A stretch of 64,000 nt of DNA, taken from Cephalotus follicularis (taxonomy: Eukaryota; Streptophyta; Magnoliopsida; Oxalidales; Cephalotaceae). The notes below the pieces were generated by a model that saw nothing but the letters and a program-made list of their open reading frames with translations, searched no databases and was not told the DNA's origin. This document shows, in pieces, positions 42,678-54,221 of this stretch; the stretch's first letter is position 1, and the number at the start of each line of letters is the position of its first letter. A program made the translations under genes and the position numbers. The stretch covers positions 581,652 to 645,651 of the forward strand of contig BDDD01000051.1 of the NCBI GenBank assembly GCA_001972305.1, read 5' to 3'.

Positions 42678-44217
42678 TCAAGCATACAAAGAAGAAATAA
42701 AGAAACGCGTAAAGAAAAAGCACAGAAATGGCGAAAAGATCATTTTCATTGGTACTTGATAGAAAAGTAAAAGTGGCAAAAACAAAATTACAAGAAAGAA
42801 AGAGAAAAATCTATCCTCGACTTCATCCCCTGAAGGGATGTTGTGAACATCAGGAGAATCATGCATGAAGGTATCGAGAGGATGAGGGCTCAAGACTTGA
42901 TCCGCAGTATCTTCAGGCAACGAAACCAGGGCACTCGGCAACTCTATCCTTGTTTGTTCCTCAGCTTCCCGAGCCAAACTTTCTTGCTCTTTATAGGCAG
43001 GGCGGGCTTCCTTCTCTTTGTCGTCAACCCCCTCGGGAAAGAAGTCCAACTCACCCATTCCTGGGCGGCAAACAACGGAGTCAAGGGAAACATCCAACTG
43101 CCGAGCGACCAAGTTCTGACAAGTGTAAAAGCCTCGACGATTGACCACCGCGGATTCTGCAAAGACTTCATCCTCAACAGCAGACGAAGCCTTGAAGTCC
43201 CTCATGGCGGCCTCCATCATGGCTCGGATTTCATCGGAAGCTTTCAAATCCAAGTGCGCTTTGTCCGCCGCCTCCTTGGCCCGAGCTGCATCTCCGTCTC
43301 GGCAAGTGGAGAACTGCTTCTCGAGATCTCGATGTATCTTGCCCCGCTTGAAAATTCGTGTTCCATCCTCATCCTCTCGGCTTTCTCCATCGCCAATACC
43401 TCAAAGGCCTGCCTCTTCTCCTCCATGACAGACTCTTGAACCCTGAGCACTTCCTCAAGTTGGGTGCTAGCTTCGTCAGAGGATTTTTTAAGCTTGACGT
43501 TCTCTGTCTGAAGCCGCTCGATCTCTTCACAGGCGTCCTTGGCATCCTTGAGAAGGTGGTAAGCATCGCCCATGGCCTGAAAGAGAAACTTAAGATCAAA
43601 ATAGAGTAGAACATCTACATGAAGAAAGAATGAGCAAAATCCACTGACCCTGAATAAACTCTGGAAGAGATGGGTCCATGTCTGATTAATCGACCAACAT
43701 TCCCTGGCATCTACCCCAGCGGGGGAGAGGGCTAAGCTGCCGAGCTCGACCGCTAAGCCCGGAGTTTTCAGGCTTACACCTGATTTGCTGAGCTCGTCAA
43801 ATATCTCGTGCACCATACCGAGATTCACAGCAACATCAGGGCAAATAGGTTGTCGAGGGATCTCCTCAGGATCATGTTCCTGAGAAGCACCCTCCCCATC
43901 TCTTCTCTTCTTTTGTTTCTTGGAGGGGCGAAGTGGTAGATCCCTAGCCTTGCGTTTGCCGAAGAGAATGCGTATTTTTGGATCAACTCCTTAACCTTCT
44001 CAGGGCGGATCACGCTCTTATAAAAATGGGCCTTAATAACTTGGACCGCGGCTTCAGTAGAAGCAACACTTGGAGCGCCCACGGCGGAAGCATCCATCTC
44101 GACCCCAGCATCGAGAGGACGCTCGGAGACAGTCACCAAGTCATTGACACGTTGAATCATTGCCGAAAAGATTGGTTGGGAACCAGTAGGATGGGCTGTT
44201 TGTTTGGTTCGAGCCAT
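42678..44217 (-). pseudogene. Gypsy-2 antisense gene, core domain deleted
   Basis: ATG at 44217 (MARTKQTAHPTGSQ) opens a frame to 43825. A one-base shift then leads into 43828-43244 with VHEIFDELSKSGVSLKTPG, equivalent to VREILRALGKSGVCLKMPG in Gypsy-1. An intron at 43648-43577 separates LFQSLFR from AMGDAYHLLKD. The C part (43253-42678) has the coiled coil, RRGFYTCQN (Gypsy-1: CRGFYTYRN) and the IPSGDE end, but the stop is lost and the frame runs on. The Transposase_28-like core found in Gypsy-1 is missing between about residues 100 and 110. Confidence 0.7.
43577..43648 (-). other. Putative spliceosomal intron in the Gypsy-2 antisense gene
   Basis: 72 bp, GTCAGT donor and TTTCTCTTTCAG acceptor, at exactly the same place as the Gypsy-1 intron. 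Confidence 0.65.
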
Positions 44218-44239
44218 TTGAAGTCTGATGAAGCAGAAC

Positions 44240-44240
<1 letters not shown>

Positions 44241-44279
<39 letters not shown>
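44241..44279. repeat. (GA)n tract upstream of the Gypsy-2 antisense start
   Basis: On the minus strand this is a (CT)n run about 25 bp before the ATG, in the putative 5' leader. Gypsy-1 has no such run. Confidence 0.85.
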
Positions 44280-44788
44280 GAAGTTTCAAAAGTCGAGAAC
44301 AACCCTTTAAATAGTAAGCAAAAGAACAATGACTCGCCAGAATTCTTTAGCAGGGGGTTTTTGAAGGGAAGTTGATTCGAAGATATGAGAGCTTGAAAGG
44401 TTTTGGACAACAAGAAACTTTCAAGTGCAGATGAATATCAAAGAGAAAGTTTCCCTCAAGAAGGAAAAGAAGATTTAAAGAGATAAATATCACACTCTAC
44501 CATTAGATCTCAGCAAGATAAACGGTAGAGATCAAGCAATCATGACTGTTACAGAAACCGGAGCGCCCTTGCTCTGCTATTGAAGGGATGTGGGCAGGAG
44601 ACACGCTCGCCCAGCCACGTGTTAAAATCTGAATTGGGTTAAATGTCTAGGCCCAACAAGCGAAGGTGTTTACTTAGCGCTTGGGCGGCAACAAGCCCAA
44701 TAACCAAGACAGACTCAATGAGTACAGTGGAGCACTGTTCAAATAGCAGCCTCAAATGGTCTCCCCCCTCTGCCAAGCCCAAAAAATG

Positions 44789-44805
44789 AAGACCAATGGG
44801 GCTTA
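44789..44805 (+). other. Gypsy-2 polypurine tract
   Basis: GAAGACCAATGGGGCTTA directly precedes the 3' LTR, degenerate relative to the Gypsy-1 tract. Confidence 0.5.
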
Positions 44806-45977
44806 TGATATGGCAAAAATTCTGCCCATAAGAAGCGCCACGTGTCCTCGGGATATTAGGCCAAGTGTCCTTCAGGGCTACAGACACGTGGTCAGGCTTT
44901 ATTATTCAAAATATGGCAGGATAACACATAGTAATGTCATGGCGCCAAATCCGGTGGAGAATCAGGGAAATTGCCCAAGATCCTCGGCATTTTCTTAGGA
45001 GAACACAGACCACTTCCAAAAATTGAGTAAAGGCAGTTACAAACAATTTCTATAAATACCAGAATCAAAGACTTTACACAGGTCAGTCATTTTTACATAC
45101 TAAAACACCATGTAATTGTCTTCTCTGCTATTAACTGACTTAAGCATCGGAGTGTCCCCGGGAGTAAACCTTCCTAGACCTACGATTAGTTTGCTCATTT
45201 GTGCTGAGAATACAGTCACACCACCATTCAAACTACCTTCTTTGAGCATTCACAACGTTTCCTTCAACAAATCAAACCCTTCCACGTAAGGACCTGTTGA
45301 AGAAAGGATTGTTACTGTTGATGCAGAAATCCTTTCGTCAACAGTACCCCACATGTAAGGACTTGATTTGTTTAGAGGAAACGCTGGAATCTGTCCGAGA
45401 AAGGGTGTTGAGTAATGGTGGTTGATCCCTGCACAAGCAAGAGAGAAAGGTAGAAGGTCCAGGAGGTTGTTCTCCCAGGGACACTCCGACGCTCAAGTTA
45501 GCAGTTGTACAGAGAGTATTGAGGTTCTTTTTGTGCTAGAAGAAAAAATGGTTGACCTTTGTATTGACTGTTGAACTGGTATTTATAGGAACGTCTGTGA
45601 TTGATGAGGGTCCAATCGAGAGTTGGCTGCCCCTAGGGAGAGGACGTCAGTGGCCCTGACATTTCCCTTGGTCTCCTCCCCCTTTGGTGTGCGTAGCCGC
45701 AAGCCCGTTAATGGATTGGAGGGCTGTGGCGGCTTGTTAGTCTCTTTCCTCACAATGATGTGATGGAGTGTCAGCCTTTATGGGTAGCTGCATGGGCGTG
45801 TGAGACTGGTTTCCTAGCCTGTGTGGCCTGTCAGATTGTTTGGGAGACCTTTCCCTTAAATGATGACAAGACACATAGGCCATGTCATCATTCCCTGGAA
45901 GGACAGCTGTTGTCCCCCTCCCCTGACACGTGTCATCGGGTTTAGAAGGGGTTTTTCCCATATCAGTTGTATCAACA
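44806..45977 (+). repeat. Gypsy-2 3' LTR, split by a nested solo LTR
   Basis: 44806-45315 plus 45971-45977 together form the LTR. The final ATCAACA lies beyond the insertion. Both CACGTG G-boxes are intact near 44840 and 44885. Confidence 0.85.
45316..45965 (-). mobile_element. Solo LTR of a related gypsy family, nested in the Gypsy-2 3' LTR
   Basis: On the minus strand it starts TGATATGGGAAAAACCCC and ends GCATCAACA, the family termini. Flanks gttac (45311-45315) and gttgt (45966-45970) match 3 of 5; the downstream copy agrees with the uninterrupted 5' LTR. It is about 150 bp longer than the Gypsy-1 LTR and diverged, so it is a separate subfamily. Confidence 0.78.
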
Positions 45978-46180
45978 GATTTTATAAAAAAAAAAGTACA
46001 TAAACGATGTCGTTTACACAAAACATAGTCATTTTTAATCCCAGAGTCAAAGTAATTTAACAAAAATCGGATGGAATGCACAATTTTACTTAATTTCGAA
46101 AAATTGCATTGACCAAATTAAAAGGTGGTGCATCAAATAAAAAAAAGACCTAAATGTGAAGGGACAAAAATAAAATTTCA

Positions 46181-47256
46181 CTTTTTATTATCTATGTAAT
46201 TTTATGATTAAATCACCAGTATAGTAAAATAAAATTACTAGAAATATCAATACATTACCAATGTTACCAACAATCTATTATTATGAAATTTAATCTCGTA
46301 TTTGGTTACTGCGTGCAACATTGGGATGTGGTTGTACTATGTACATTTTAAAATTTGGAGCGTTTCGGATCCTTTTTTGACTGTCCTTTTTTTTTTTTTT
46401 TATCAACCTTCCATGGTCGCGTTATCAATTAATTAAGAGGCCAAATTAATGAGGAGCACGTGGCTGATAGAGAGTCACCTCCAATAATTTGACATGCTAT
46501 GTGACCGCACATTATTGTGTTGAAATATTGAAAAAAGTCAAAATGGTTAATTTAAAATAGATAGCAATTGAAGGCACAGCTTTATGCATTTATAAAGTAT
46601 TAGTTATCTAAACTGGAGTCAATTGTCATGGTTTTTTAAGTTCAGCATTTCTCACTTCAAAGTTGAGTATATGAAATAAATTTTATATATTTAATCGTAA
46701 AATTTAATTTAATATATATTTAAATTAGATATATTAATTTTTATGTTAATTAAATATTTATAAATATTTTTTTAAATATAGCTTTTTATACTATCATTAA
46801 CAAATATTGATCGATTTAAATTATTATAAGCAGATAAAATAATTACAAGTATTTAATAATTTAATTAATTTAAAATTTGGTATAGATAGTTTATACAGAT
46901 AAAATATTAAATAAATTATACATATGCTAATTAATGAGGGACAAATTCATAACTGAAAAAATATGGTAAATATACCCATTTTTTATAATATAAATTATTA
47001 TTTCTCACTCTCCCATAATTGTAATTTTATATTCTCATCTTTCTATAAATTTCTACTCTCTTTCAATATTAAAAAAAAAAAACAACATTTTTCTACCACA
47101 TATACACTACCCATAGTGGTATTGGCAGAGACTTTTGCGGTTCTTTCACGATTTTTCACACGAACCAGCAAAACAAAAAGTTCACTTTCTATAACTTAGA
47201 CAATAATTTGCACCTAATAATTGCTTTAAATATGCAATTTTTTTCACATTTTTAAA
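46181..47256. other. No gene: AT-rich sequence
   Basis: Contains a 20-base T run near 46388-46409 and otherwise unremarkable AT-rich DNA. Confidence 0.5.
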
Positions 47257-47712
47257 TGACATCATCAAATACATATGTCATCGGGAGAGCGAGTCAGGTA
47301 GGTGGCCTAGCTCTAATTTTGGAAAGGATAAAGCCAAATAACAAAATGGCGCCTTATCAAGTGGAGAATCGGGGAAATGGCCCGAGATCTTCGGCATTTC
47401 CTTAGGAGATGCATATCAGCTCCGAAAATCATGTCAGGCAGTTACAATCACATCCTATAAATACAAAAATTCAAGACATAACACAGGTCAGCCATTTTTA
47501 TACACAAAAGCATTTAGAATTTCCTGTGCATTTGTCTAACTTGAGCGTCGGAGTGTCCCCGGGAGTTCAACCTCATGGACCTACAACCTGTTTGCTTATT
47601 TTTGTAGGGAACAACCATCAAACCTTTTTCTCGGGCATATCTCAGCGTTTCCTTCAACAAATCAAAGTCCTCCACGTAGGAAATTGTTGAGTAAATGCTT
47701 TTTGCATCAACA
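47257..47712 (+). repeat. Gypsy-3 5' LTR
   Basis: Ends GCATCAACA at 47712 with TATAAATA at 47456-47463. The first ~100 bp are rearranged: TGACATCATC stands in place of TGATATGG and the first G-box is gone. Confidence 0.75.
47456..47463 (+). promoter_or_regulatory. Gypsy-3 LTR TATA box
   Basis: TATAAATA at the conserved family position. Confidence 0.55.
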
Positions 47713-47730
47713 GTTGGCGCTGTCTGTGGG
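47713..47730 (+). other. Gypsy-3 primer-binding site
   Basis: GTTGGCGCTGTCTGTGGG directly after the LTR, one transition from the Gypsy-1 form. Confidence 0.65.
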
Positions 47731-47757
47731 AAACGCGGCGAAAAGTCAGTAAGAATC

Positions 47758-49180
47758 ATGCCGAGAAGAAACAAAAATTCAGGAGCCACCAGCAGCCGAG
47801 TACAAGAGATCCCACCCACTAAAGCCGGTCAAGTCACGGTTCCTGAGCAAGCTCTCATCACTGGCGAGCAATTCACACAACTGCTCCAAGGAGTGGAACG
47901 CTTCACCAACTTGTTGGCCACGAGTTTAGCAAACCAAAACCAGGCCGGACCTGCTCAACAGTGGCCTGAGGAAAATCTGGACCGCACAGGCCTGCCCAGG
48001 GGAAACAACGCCCCCGTGGGCAAAGGCGAAACCCGCCAAGGGGCATGCTCCCTACAAGGCGATCAGGGGTTAATACACCCCTGAGGAGGAGAGCTAAGAT
48101 TAATACATCTCAAAGGGCAGAGTCTTCGACAGCCCGGGATCACAACAACAATCCCCGACAAGAGCATCCCGAGCACCATGCAATGGAAGTGGATCGCTAG
48201 GGGGATGCTGAGGAGATACATGTGCGTTCCAATGCCTCGCACATGACCGGAACAGTGCGGGGGAGTAGGATGAGCCGTACAGCCACATTGGCGGGAAAGT
48301 AACAAATTTCTAGCAGGGCTAGGAACATTGAAGTTGTTGAGCAGGCAATGAATAGAAAGCTTGCGGCGATGGAGAAGAGGATCTGAGGAGCAGAGCGGCC
48401 GAGGGGATATCTGTCCGAGGTGCACAACATTAGCGCCCTCTTCACTTCCGAGATCATGAATGAGTGTGTCCCTAGTGGATTCTAGTTCCTGAGTCTCCAA
48501 CAGTATGATGGGTCCATGGATCCCATCCAACATGTGCGTACCTACATCCAAACCAAGTTAGTGCACCAAGCCTCGGACGCCACGCTCTGCAGAGAATTCC
48601 CGGAAACATTGACTGGAGTTGCCCAGTCATGGTATTCTACCCTGACAGAGGGTTCAGTGGAGAATTTTGATCAGTTTGCAGAACTGTTCGTCACCAAATT
48701 CCTCAACAGCGCCACGTAGAGGAGAAACTCAACCCATCTGATCAACGTGGTGCATCGGAGAGATGAGTCACGAAATGCTCCCGGCAAGAAAGAGGAGAGG
48801 AAGAAGATGTCTAAGATCCACAAGGATGACCTCAGGCACAAGCTCTCTAGGAGGGAGGAGTCACCAAGGGGGGGCGCCCATCCCAGCTTACAAAAATTTC
48901 ACCCCCCTCATAAAGTCTCATACCCGGATACTTTTGGTGGAGAAAGATGACGTCCCTATTCAATGGCCTGGACCAATGAGATCCTCAGTTGAGAAGAAGG
49001 ACACACAAAAGTATTGTCGGTACCATCGTGACTACGGGCACGATACCGAGGAGTGTAGGTAGCTAAAGAATCAGATAGAAAACCTGATTCGCAAGGGGCA
49101 CCTACGCAATTATGTGGATAGGAATGCTCCTCAGAAAGGAGGGAGCGTAGAGAAGAAGCTCCACAGCAGCCAGAGGAGCA
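47758..49180 (+). pseudogene. gag: Gypsy-3 gag, internally deleted
   Basis: ATG at 47758 (MPRRNKNSGATSSRVQ) with a frame open to 48084. It continues through YDGSMDPIQHVRTYIQTKLV to FVTKFLNSAT and a stop near 48718. About 260 bp of the gag core present in Gypsy-1 (after DES, up to RNAPEKK) are missing at about 48772, where both borders share TCAC. The zinc motif YCRYHRDYGHDTEEC near 49013-49060 is intact. Confidence 0.78.
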
Positions 49181-52100
49181 GTAATATCAACCCAGAGGTG
49201 TCATCCACACCATCTCTAGAGGGTCGCGTCTGGTGGCGACCATAAAAATGCTAGAAAGGCCTATGGAAGGCAATCCCTTGCAGTGTAACAGATTCAACAT
49301 AGCAAGAGGATAAATACTGGTGGAGATGAGGAGGCGATATCCTTCTCCGAGGCGGACTACGAGGGAGTACGTCTCCCTCATGATGATCCAGTGGTGGTAA
49401 CTCTTCTGGTGAAACTTTTCACTATGAAGAGGATCCTAATTGATAGCGGGATCTCGGTCGATATCTTGTATAAACATGCATTTGATCAGCTAAAGATACC
49501 GACCGATCAGCTTAGGCTCGTGAAGACCCCACTGGTTGGCTTTGCATGGGAGATGGTCCATCCTTTGGGATCCATCGACATGTCCGTGATTGCAAGCATG
49601 GCCCCACGTCAGACCCAGGTGCAGATGACATTCCTGGTAGTGGACACACCAAGCCCGTACAATGCTATAGTCGGGCATCTAGGTTTGAACTTGTTGGAGG
49701 TAATAGTGTCTACGAGACACTTGGTAATGAAATTCCCAACGAGATTTGGCATGGGGGAAGTCAGAGGAGATTAGTAGGTAGCAAGACAGTGCTACAAAAC
49801 TGTCGTGATGGACAAAGGGAAGGAGAAGGCCTTGTCCATAGCAAATGTGGAGCTCATAGAGGATGTGGAACCCGAGCGTCCACACATGTAACACTTCTTC
49901 AAAAACCTGTGGAAGAAGTGTTATAGGTGCTCTTTAAGGAGAGCGATGAAGAAAAAATCATCCAAGTCGGCTCACAACTTGGAGAGGTGGAGAAAGGGGA
50001 ACTTATAACGTTCCTCAGAAACAATAAAGATGTATTCGCTTGGTCGGCAGAGGAGGTCCCTAGGATCATCCCAGAAGTAATGGTACACAAGCTAAGTGTG
50101 GATCCTATGAGGCCTCTGACCAGGCAGAAGAAAAGGAATTTCGCTCCCGAGAGGCAACAAGTAATAGCTGAGGAGGTGAGTAAGCTATTACAAGCGGGGT
50201 TCATCAGGGAAGTGCACTATTCATACTGGCTGGCAAACCCGATCCTCGTCAAAAAAGCAAATGGCAAGTGGAGGATGTGCATTAACTTCACAGACCTCAA
50301 CAAGGTTTTCCCAAAGGATCACTTCCCCCTCCCATGATGGATGCAACCTCGGGGTATAGGATGCTGAGCTTATTGGATACTTACTCGGGGTATAATCAAA
50401 TCCCCATATATGGGCCCGACGAAAACATGACAGCCTTCATCACTGATAGAGGATCTACTGTTACAAATTCATGCCCTTTGGATTGAAGAATGTTGGGGCA
50501 ACTTACCAACGGTTGGTCAACAAGATCTTTGAGCCTCATATCAGAAAAAACATGGAGATTTATATTGACGACATGCTCGTTAAGATGCCAGCGAGGAGCC
50601 CCCACATCAAAGACTTGGAGGAAACTTTTGGAGTGTTAAGAAGATATAAGATGAAGCTCAATCCTTCCAAGTGCACTTTTGGGGTCACCTCTGGTAAGAT
50701 CCTCGGGTTCATGGTCTTGAGCAGGGGAATAGAGGCCAACCCGGAGAAAATTTCAGCAGTGCAGAGCATGAGGCCTTCTCAGACCATCAGGGATAAAATA
50801 AAGTTGAACAGAAGAATAGTAGCCCTGAGCAGGTTTGTCTCAAAGTCAGCAGAGAAGTGCCTTCCTTTTTTCAAAGTATTGAGAGATCCTAAGGGATTTT
50901 TTTGGTCGGAAGAATGTTAAGCAGCCTTCGACAAGTTGAAGTAATACCTGGCTTCCCCTCCTCTGATATCAAAACCTAAGGACGGGGAGGACTTCTATTT
51001 GTACCTTGCGGCAACAACAGGCGCAGTGAGTGCAGTGCTAGTCAGAGAAGAAGAGAAAGTTCAAAGGCCGGTGTATTATGTCAGTAAGGCCTTGAACGAT
51101 GCTCAGGGGAGGTATCCGAAGGTAGAAAAATTTGCTTATGCTCTGATCATAGCAGTAAGGAAGTTGAGGTCGTACTTCAAAGCTCATACCATCAAGATCC
51201 TATCCGATCAGCCGCTAAGACAAGTATTAGCAAAGCCAGACTTCTCAAGAAGGCTGATCAAGTGATCGGTCGAATTAGACGAATATGATGTAAAGTTTGA
51301 AGCCAGACCAGCAATAAAATCACAGGTCTTGGCAAATTTTGTAGGAGATCATACACTTACGGAGTGTATGGAAGAAGACACCTCTGAAGAAGAGAAGGGG
51401 TTGTGGAAGTTGTCCGTGGATGGCTCATCCTACGTCTCCGGCAGTGAAGCAGGATTGGTGTTAACGAGTCCAAACGGGTGGACCATAGAATATGCTCTGA
51501 GGTTTGGATTCAAGGCCACAAACAATGAGGCCGAATGGGAAGCTCTGGTCGCCGGGCTGACAATCGCGAAGCACTTAGAGGTTCAAAAAATAGAAGCCTC
51601 CAGTGATTCTCAGCTAGGAGTTGGTTTGGTGAGTGGTGACTATAAAGCCAGAGAAAACTCCATGGCTAAGTATTTAACATACTTTCAGAGTTTGAAGTCA
51701 GCCTTCCAAATGATTAGAATCTTGAAAGTGTCCAGAGCAGAAATGTCCGTGCAGACCAGTTGTCCAAGTTAGTAACAACGGAGGAGTTGCAGGAAAATAG
51801 AACAGTGCTGATGGACTCCCTGGATAGGCCCACCATCTCAGAAGTGAACGTAATGGACATAGATGTACCATAGGAGCCGAATTAGATGACTCCATTTATC
51901 AATTGGATAAGGAATCAAATTTTGCCCGAGGACCCCGTTGAAGCGAGAAAACTGGTGTACAGAGTAAACAGATACCAACTCTGAGATGGGATCCTCTACA
52001 AAAGGTCATTCTCTTATCCTTGGCTGAGGTGTATGACTCCCCTAGAGGCCGATTATGCTCTAAGGGAAGTCCATGAAGGAGTCTGTGGTAATCACACAGG

Positions 52101-53112
52101 GGGCAGAATCTTGTCCCACAAATTATTGAGGCAGGGCTATTTCTAGCCGACTATGCACCAGGATGCCATAGACTTTGTGAGGAAATGTGATAGGTGTCAG
52201 AGGTACGCCAATATAAGCAAGAGACCCTCAGAACCCCTGACATCCATCACGGCCCCATGGCCCTTTGCACATGGGGGGATGGACTTTGTTGGACCATTAC
52301 TAGTGACAACAGGGCAGAGGAAGTTTCTCATTGTGGCAGTGAAGTACTTCACCAAATGGGTAGAAGTTGAACCCCTGGCCACGATCACAGAGAAGAACAT
52401 GGAGATCTTCGTCTGGAAATCAATCATCTGTAGATTTGGAGTCCCAAGAGTAATAGTCTCAGATAATGGGAAGCAGTTCGATTGCTAGGCTTTCCATGAT
52501 TTTTGTAGAGAATGGAGAATAGATTATAGGCTAACCTCAGTAGCCTACCCCCAGAGTAATGGTCAAGCCGAGGTCATCAACAGAGAAATCATCTCGGGTT
52601 TGAAGAAGCGCCTTGAGCATAGAAAGGGAAGATGGACAGAGGAGCTACCAAGTGTACTATGGGCTTATAAAACCACTCCTCGGACCACAACTGGTGAGTC
52701 CCCATACAGCCTTTATTTTGGAGCTGAAATTATGATACCGGTAGAGATTGGTGTACACTCATCAACAGTTGTACATTTCAATGAAGAAAATAATGAGGAA
52801 GGGTTGAGGACCCTCCTCAATATAGTGGAAGAGCTCAGAGACAAGGCATCTATCAAAGTTGCAGCATACCAACAGAGGGTGGGCCGTTACTATAACAAAA
52901 GGGTACACCCCCGACCACGAAGGGAAGGGGACCTAGTCCTTCACAACTCAGCTATTGTAGATCCAACCGGTACCAGAGGAAAGCTAGCCCCTAATTAGGA
53001 AGGACCATACAAGGTGAAGAGAGTGCTTTGCTTATGAACATTCAAACTTGAAACTCTTGGGGGCAGGGAGATTCCTAGAGCTTAGAATGCTGAGCACTTG
53101 AGGAAGTACTAG
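49181..53112 (+). pseudogene. pol: Gypsy-3 pol: all domains present, frame broken
   Basis: Protease DSGIS at 49442-49456 (family form DSGSS). RT in two pieces, 49927-50337 and 50471-50920, with YIDD at 50561-50572; about 15 bp are missing before MDATSG at 50335. First RNase H 50980-51265; second RNase H-like domain 51329-51772 with LSVDGSS, GLVLTSPNGW and FKATNNEAEWEAL. Integrase zinc region about 52060-52200 (VHEGVCGNH, CDRC), core Asp in GGMDFVG, Asp in SDNGKQF and Glu in QSNGQAEV, ending at TAG 53110-53112. About ten stops or shifts. The catalytic residues are better kept than in Gypsy-1. Confidence 0.85.
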
Positions 53113-53364
53113 TAATGACTTTTGTAAGATGTACAAATTCAAGAATGTAAATAAGATTGATTTTTTTCTCAAAAAATGTGTGCAAAGATCATAGTTCCAA
53201 GTTTACAAGGGACCGGAGGCCCAATGTTCATGTCCTTAAACCTCTGAACAGTCACCAATCAACTCCCTCAACCATGAAGCTTTAATATAGGCATGCCCGA
53301 CCATGCTCCCAAGGGATTCTTCCAAACAGACCAAGGTATCAATTCAACTAATACTCCTTCCGAT

Positions 53365-53537
53365 GAGCACAAAAGCCTCCCTCCAGGGGAGCACAAAAGC
53401 CTCCCACCAAAGGAGCACAAAAGCCTCCCGACAGGGGAGCACCAAAGCCTCCCTCCAGAGGAGCACAAAAGCCTCCCTCCAGAGGAGCACCAAAGACTCC
53501 CCCCGAGGAGCGCCAAAGACTCCCCCCGAGGAGCACC
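53365..53537 (+). repeat. 24/23-bp minisatellite in the Gypsy-3 spacer
   Basis: Seven units of GAGCACAAAAGCCTCCCTCCAG type, five of 24 bp and two of 23 bp. Gypsy-1 has one unit here (about 25195-25225), Gypsy-2 two, and Gypsy-4 about three (53985-54066, inverted). It is therefore an expansion of a spacer sequence rather than a gene. Confidence 0.85.
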
Positions 53538-54221
53538 TAAGACTATACATACAAAAAGACTTCTAAGGAAGCAATAAGACTCCCAAGGGAGAAAACACTG
53601 GTCAGCATTTCAATGCCCGACCACAACCACATCGTGTCTTGGGAGGCGAATCCATGAGAACTTGTAACGATCAAGTTCGTTGGACTGAGCACTTTAAAAC
53701 AAGTGTCCCTATGTTGACTGCAAGCTCAGGCGACCTAGTCTATAATATAATGGAGTCTGCGTAGGGTCTCTTCTGGTCCGTTATATTCTAGACCAGGTCA
53801 CCTGAGCTCGCAGTCCATGTAGGGACACTTGTTTCAAAGTGCTCAGTCCAACGAACTTGATCGTTGCGAGTTCTTATGGATTCACCTCTCAAGACACGAT
53901 AGGTTATGGTCGGACATTGAAGTACTGACCAACGTTTGCTCCCTTGGGAGTCTTATTGCTTCCTTGGAAGTCTTTCGTGTGTATAGTCTTAGGTGCTCCT
54001 CGGGAGGAGTCTTTTGGTGCTGTCCTGGCAGGAGGCTTTGGTGCTCCCTTGGAGGGAGGCTTTTTGATTGAGGGAGTTGATCGACGGCTATTTAGAGGTT
54101 TAAGGACATGAACATTGGGCCTCCGATCCCTTGAAAACTAGGAACTATGATATTTGCACACATTTTTTGAGAAAAAATTCAATCTTATTGACATTTTGAA
54201 TCTTGTACAACTTATAAGGAA

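Larger units (their letters stand above)
37516..45977 (+). mobile_element. Gypsy-2: pol-deleted derivative of the Gypsy-1 family
   Basis: The 5' LTR is 37516-38032; the 3' LTR runs from 44806 to 45977 and includes a nested 650-bp solo LTR. TSD gatgt (37511-37515) and gattt (45978-45982) match 4 of 5. Gag is present but split by a 1,651-bp insertion. After gag the sequence jumps, near 41660, to the last 27 codons of integrase, so protease, RT, both RNase H domains and nearly all integrase are gone. The spacer and the antisense gene remain. Such an element could move only with proteins supplied by relatives. Confidence 0.88.
37205..46180. mobile_element. Short fold-back/MITE element split by Gypsy-2
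   Basis: The left arm at about 37205-37398 is the inverted complement of 45999-46180: GAAATTTTTTTATTTTTATCCCTT, TTTGGTCAATG, ATCCAATTTTTGTTAAATTA, GAAAATGACTA and TAAACGATGTCGTT occur in order in both. Taking out Gypsy-2 leaves a palindromic element of about 0.5 kb. The family is uncertain (no clean TSD found); arms of ~190 bp would suit a Mutator-type MITE. Confidence 0.65.
47257..53756 (+). mobile_element. Gypsy-3: 5' part of a Gypsy-1-family element, joined tail to tail with Gypsy-4
   Basis: Carries a 5' LTR (47257-47712, start eroded), PBS, gag, complete pol order and spacer, then stops abruptly at 53756 within the spacer, where the inverted copy Gypsy-4 begins. No antisense gene, purine tract or 3' LTR, and no TSD pairing with any flank. 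Confidence 0.85.

Noticed and set aside
42843..43439. 198-codon plus-strand frame in Gypsy-2
   Set aside because: Shadow of the antisense gene. The minus-strand reading is conserved with Gypsy-1 and this one is not.
45737..46081. 114-codon minus-strand frame
   Set aside because: It crosses the boundary between the nested solo LTR and the fold-back arm, so it cannot be an ancestral gene.
53365..53537. CRISPR-like array of seven short repeats
   Set aside because: Units are contiguous without unique spacers, and this is plant nuclear retrotransposon DNA.
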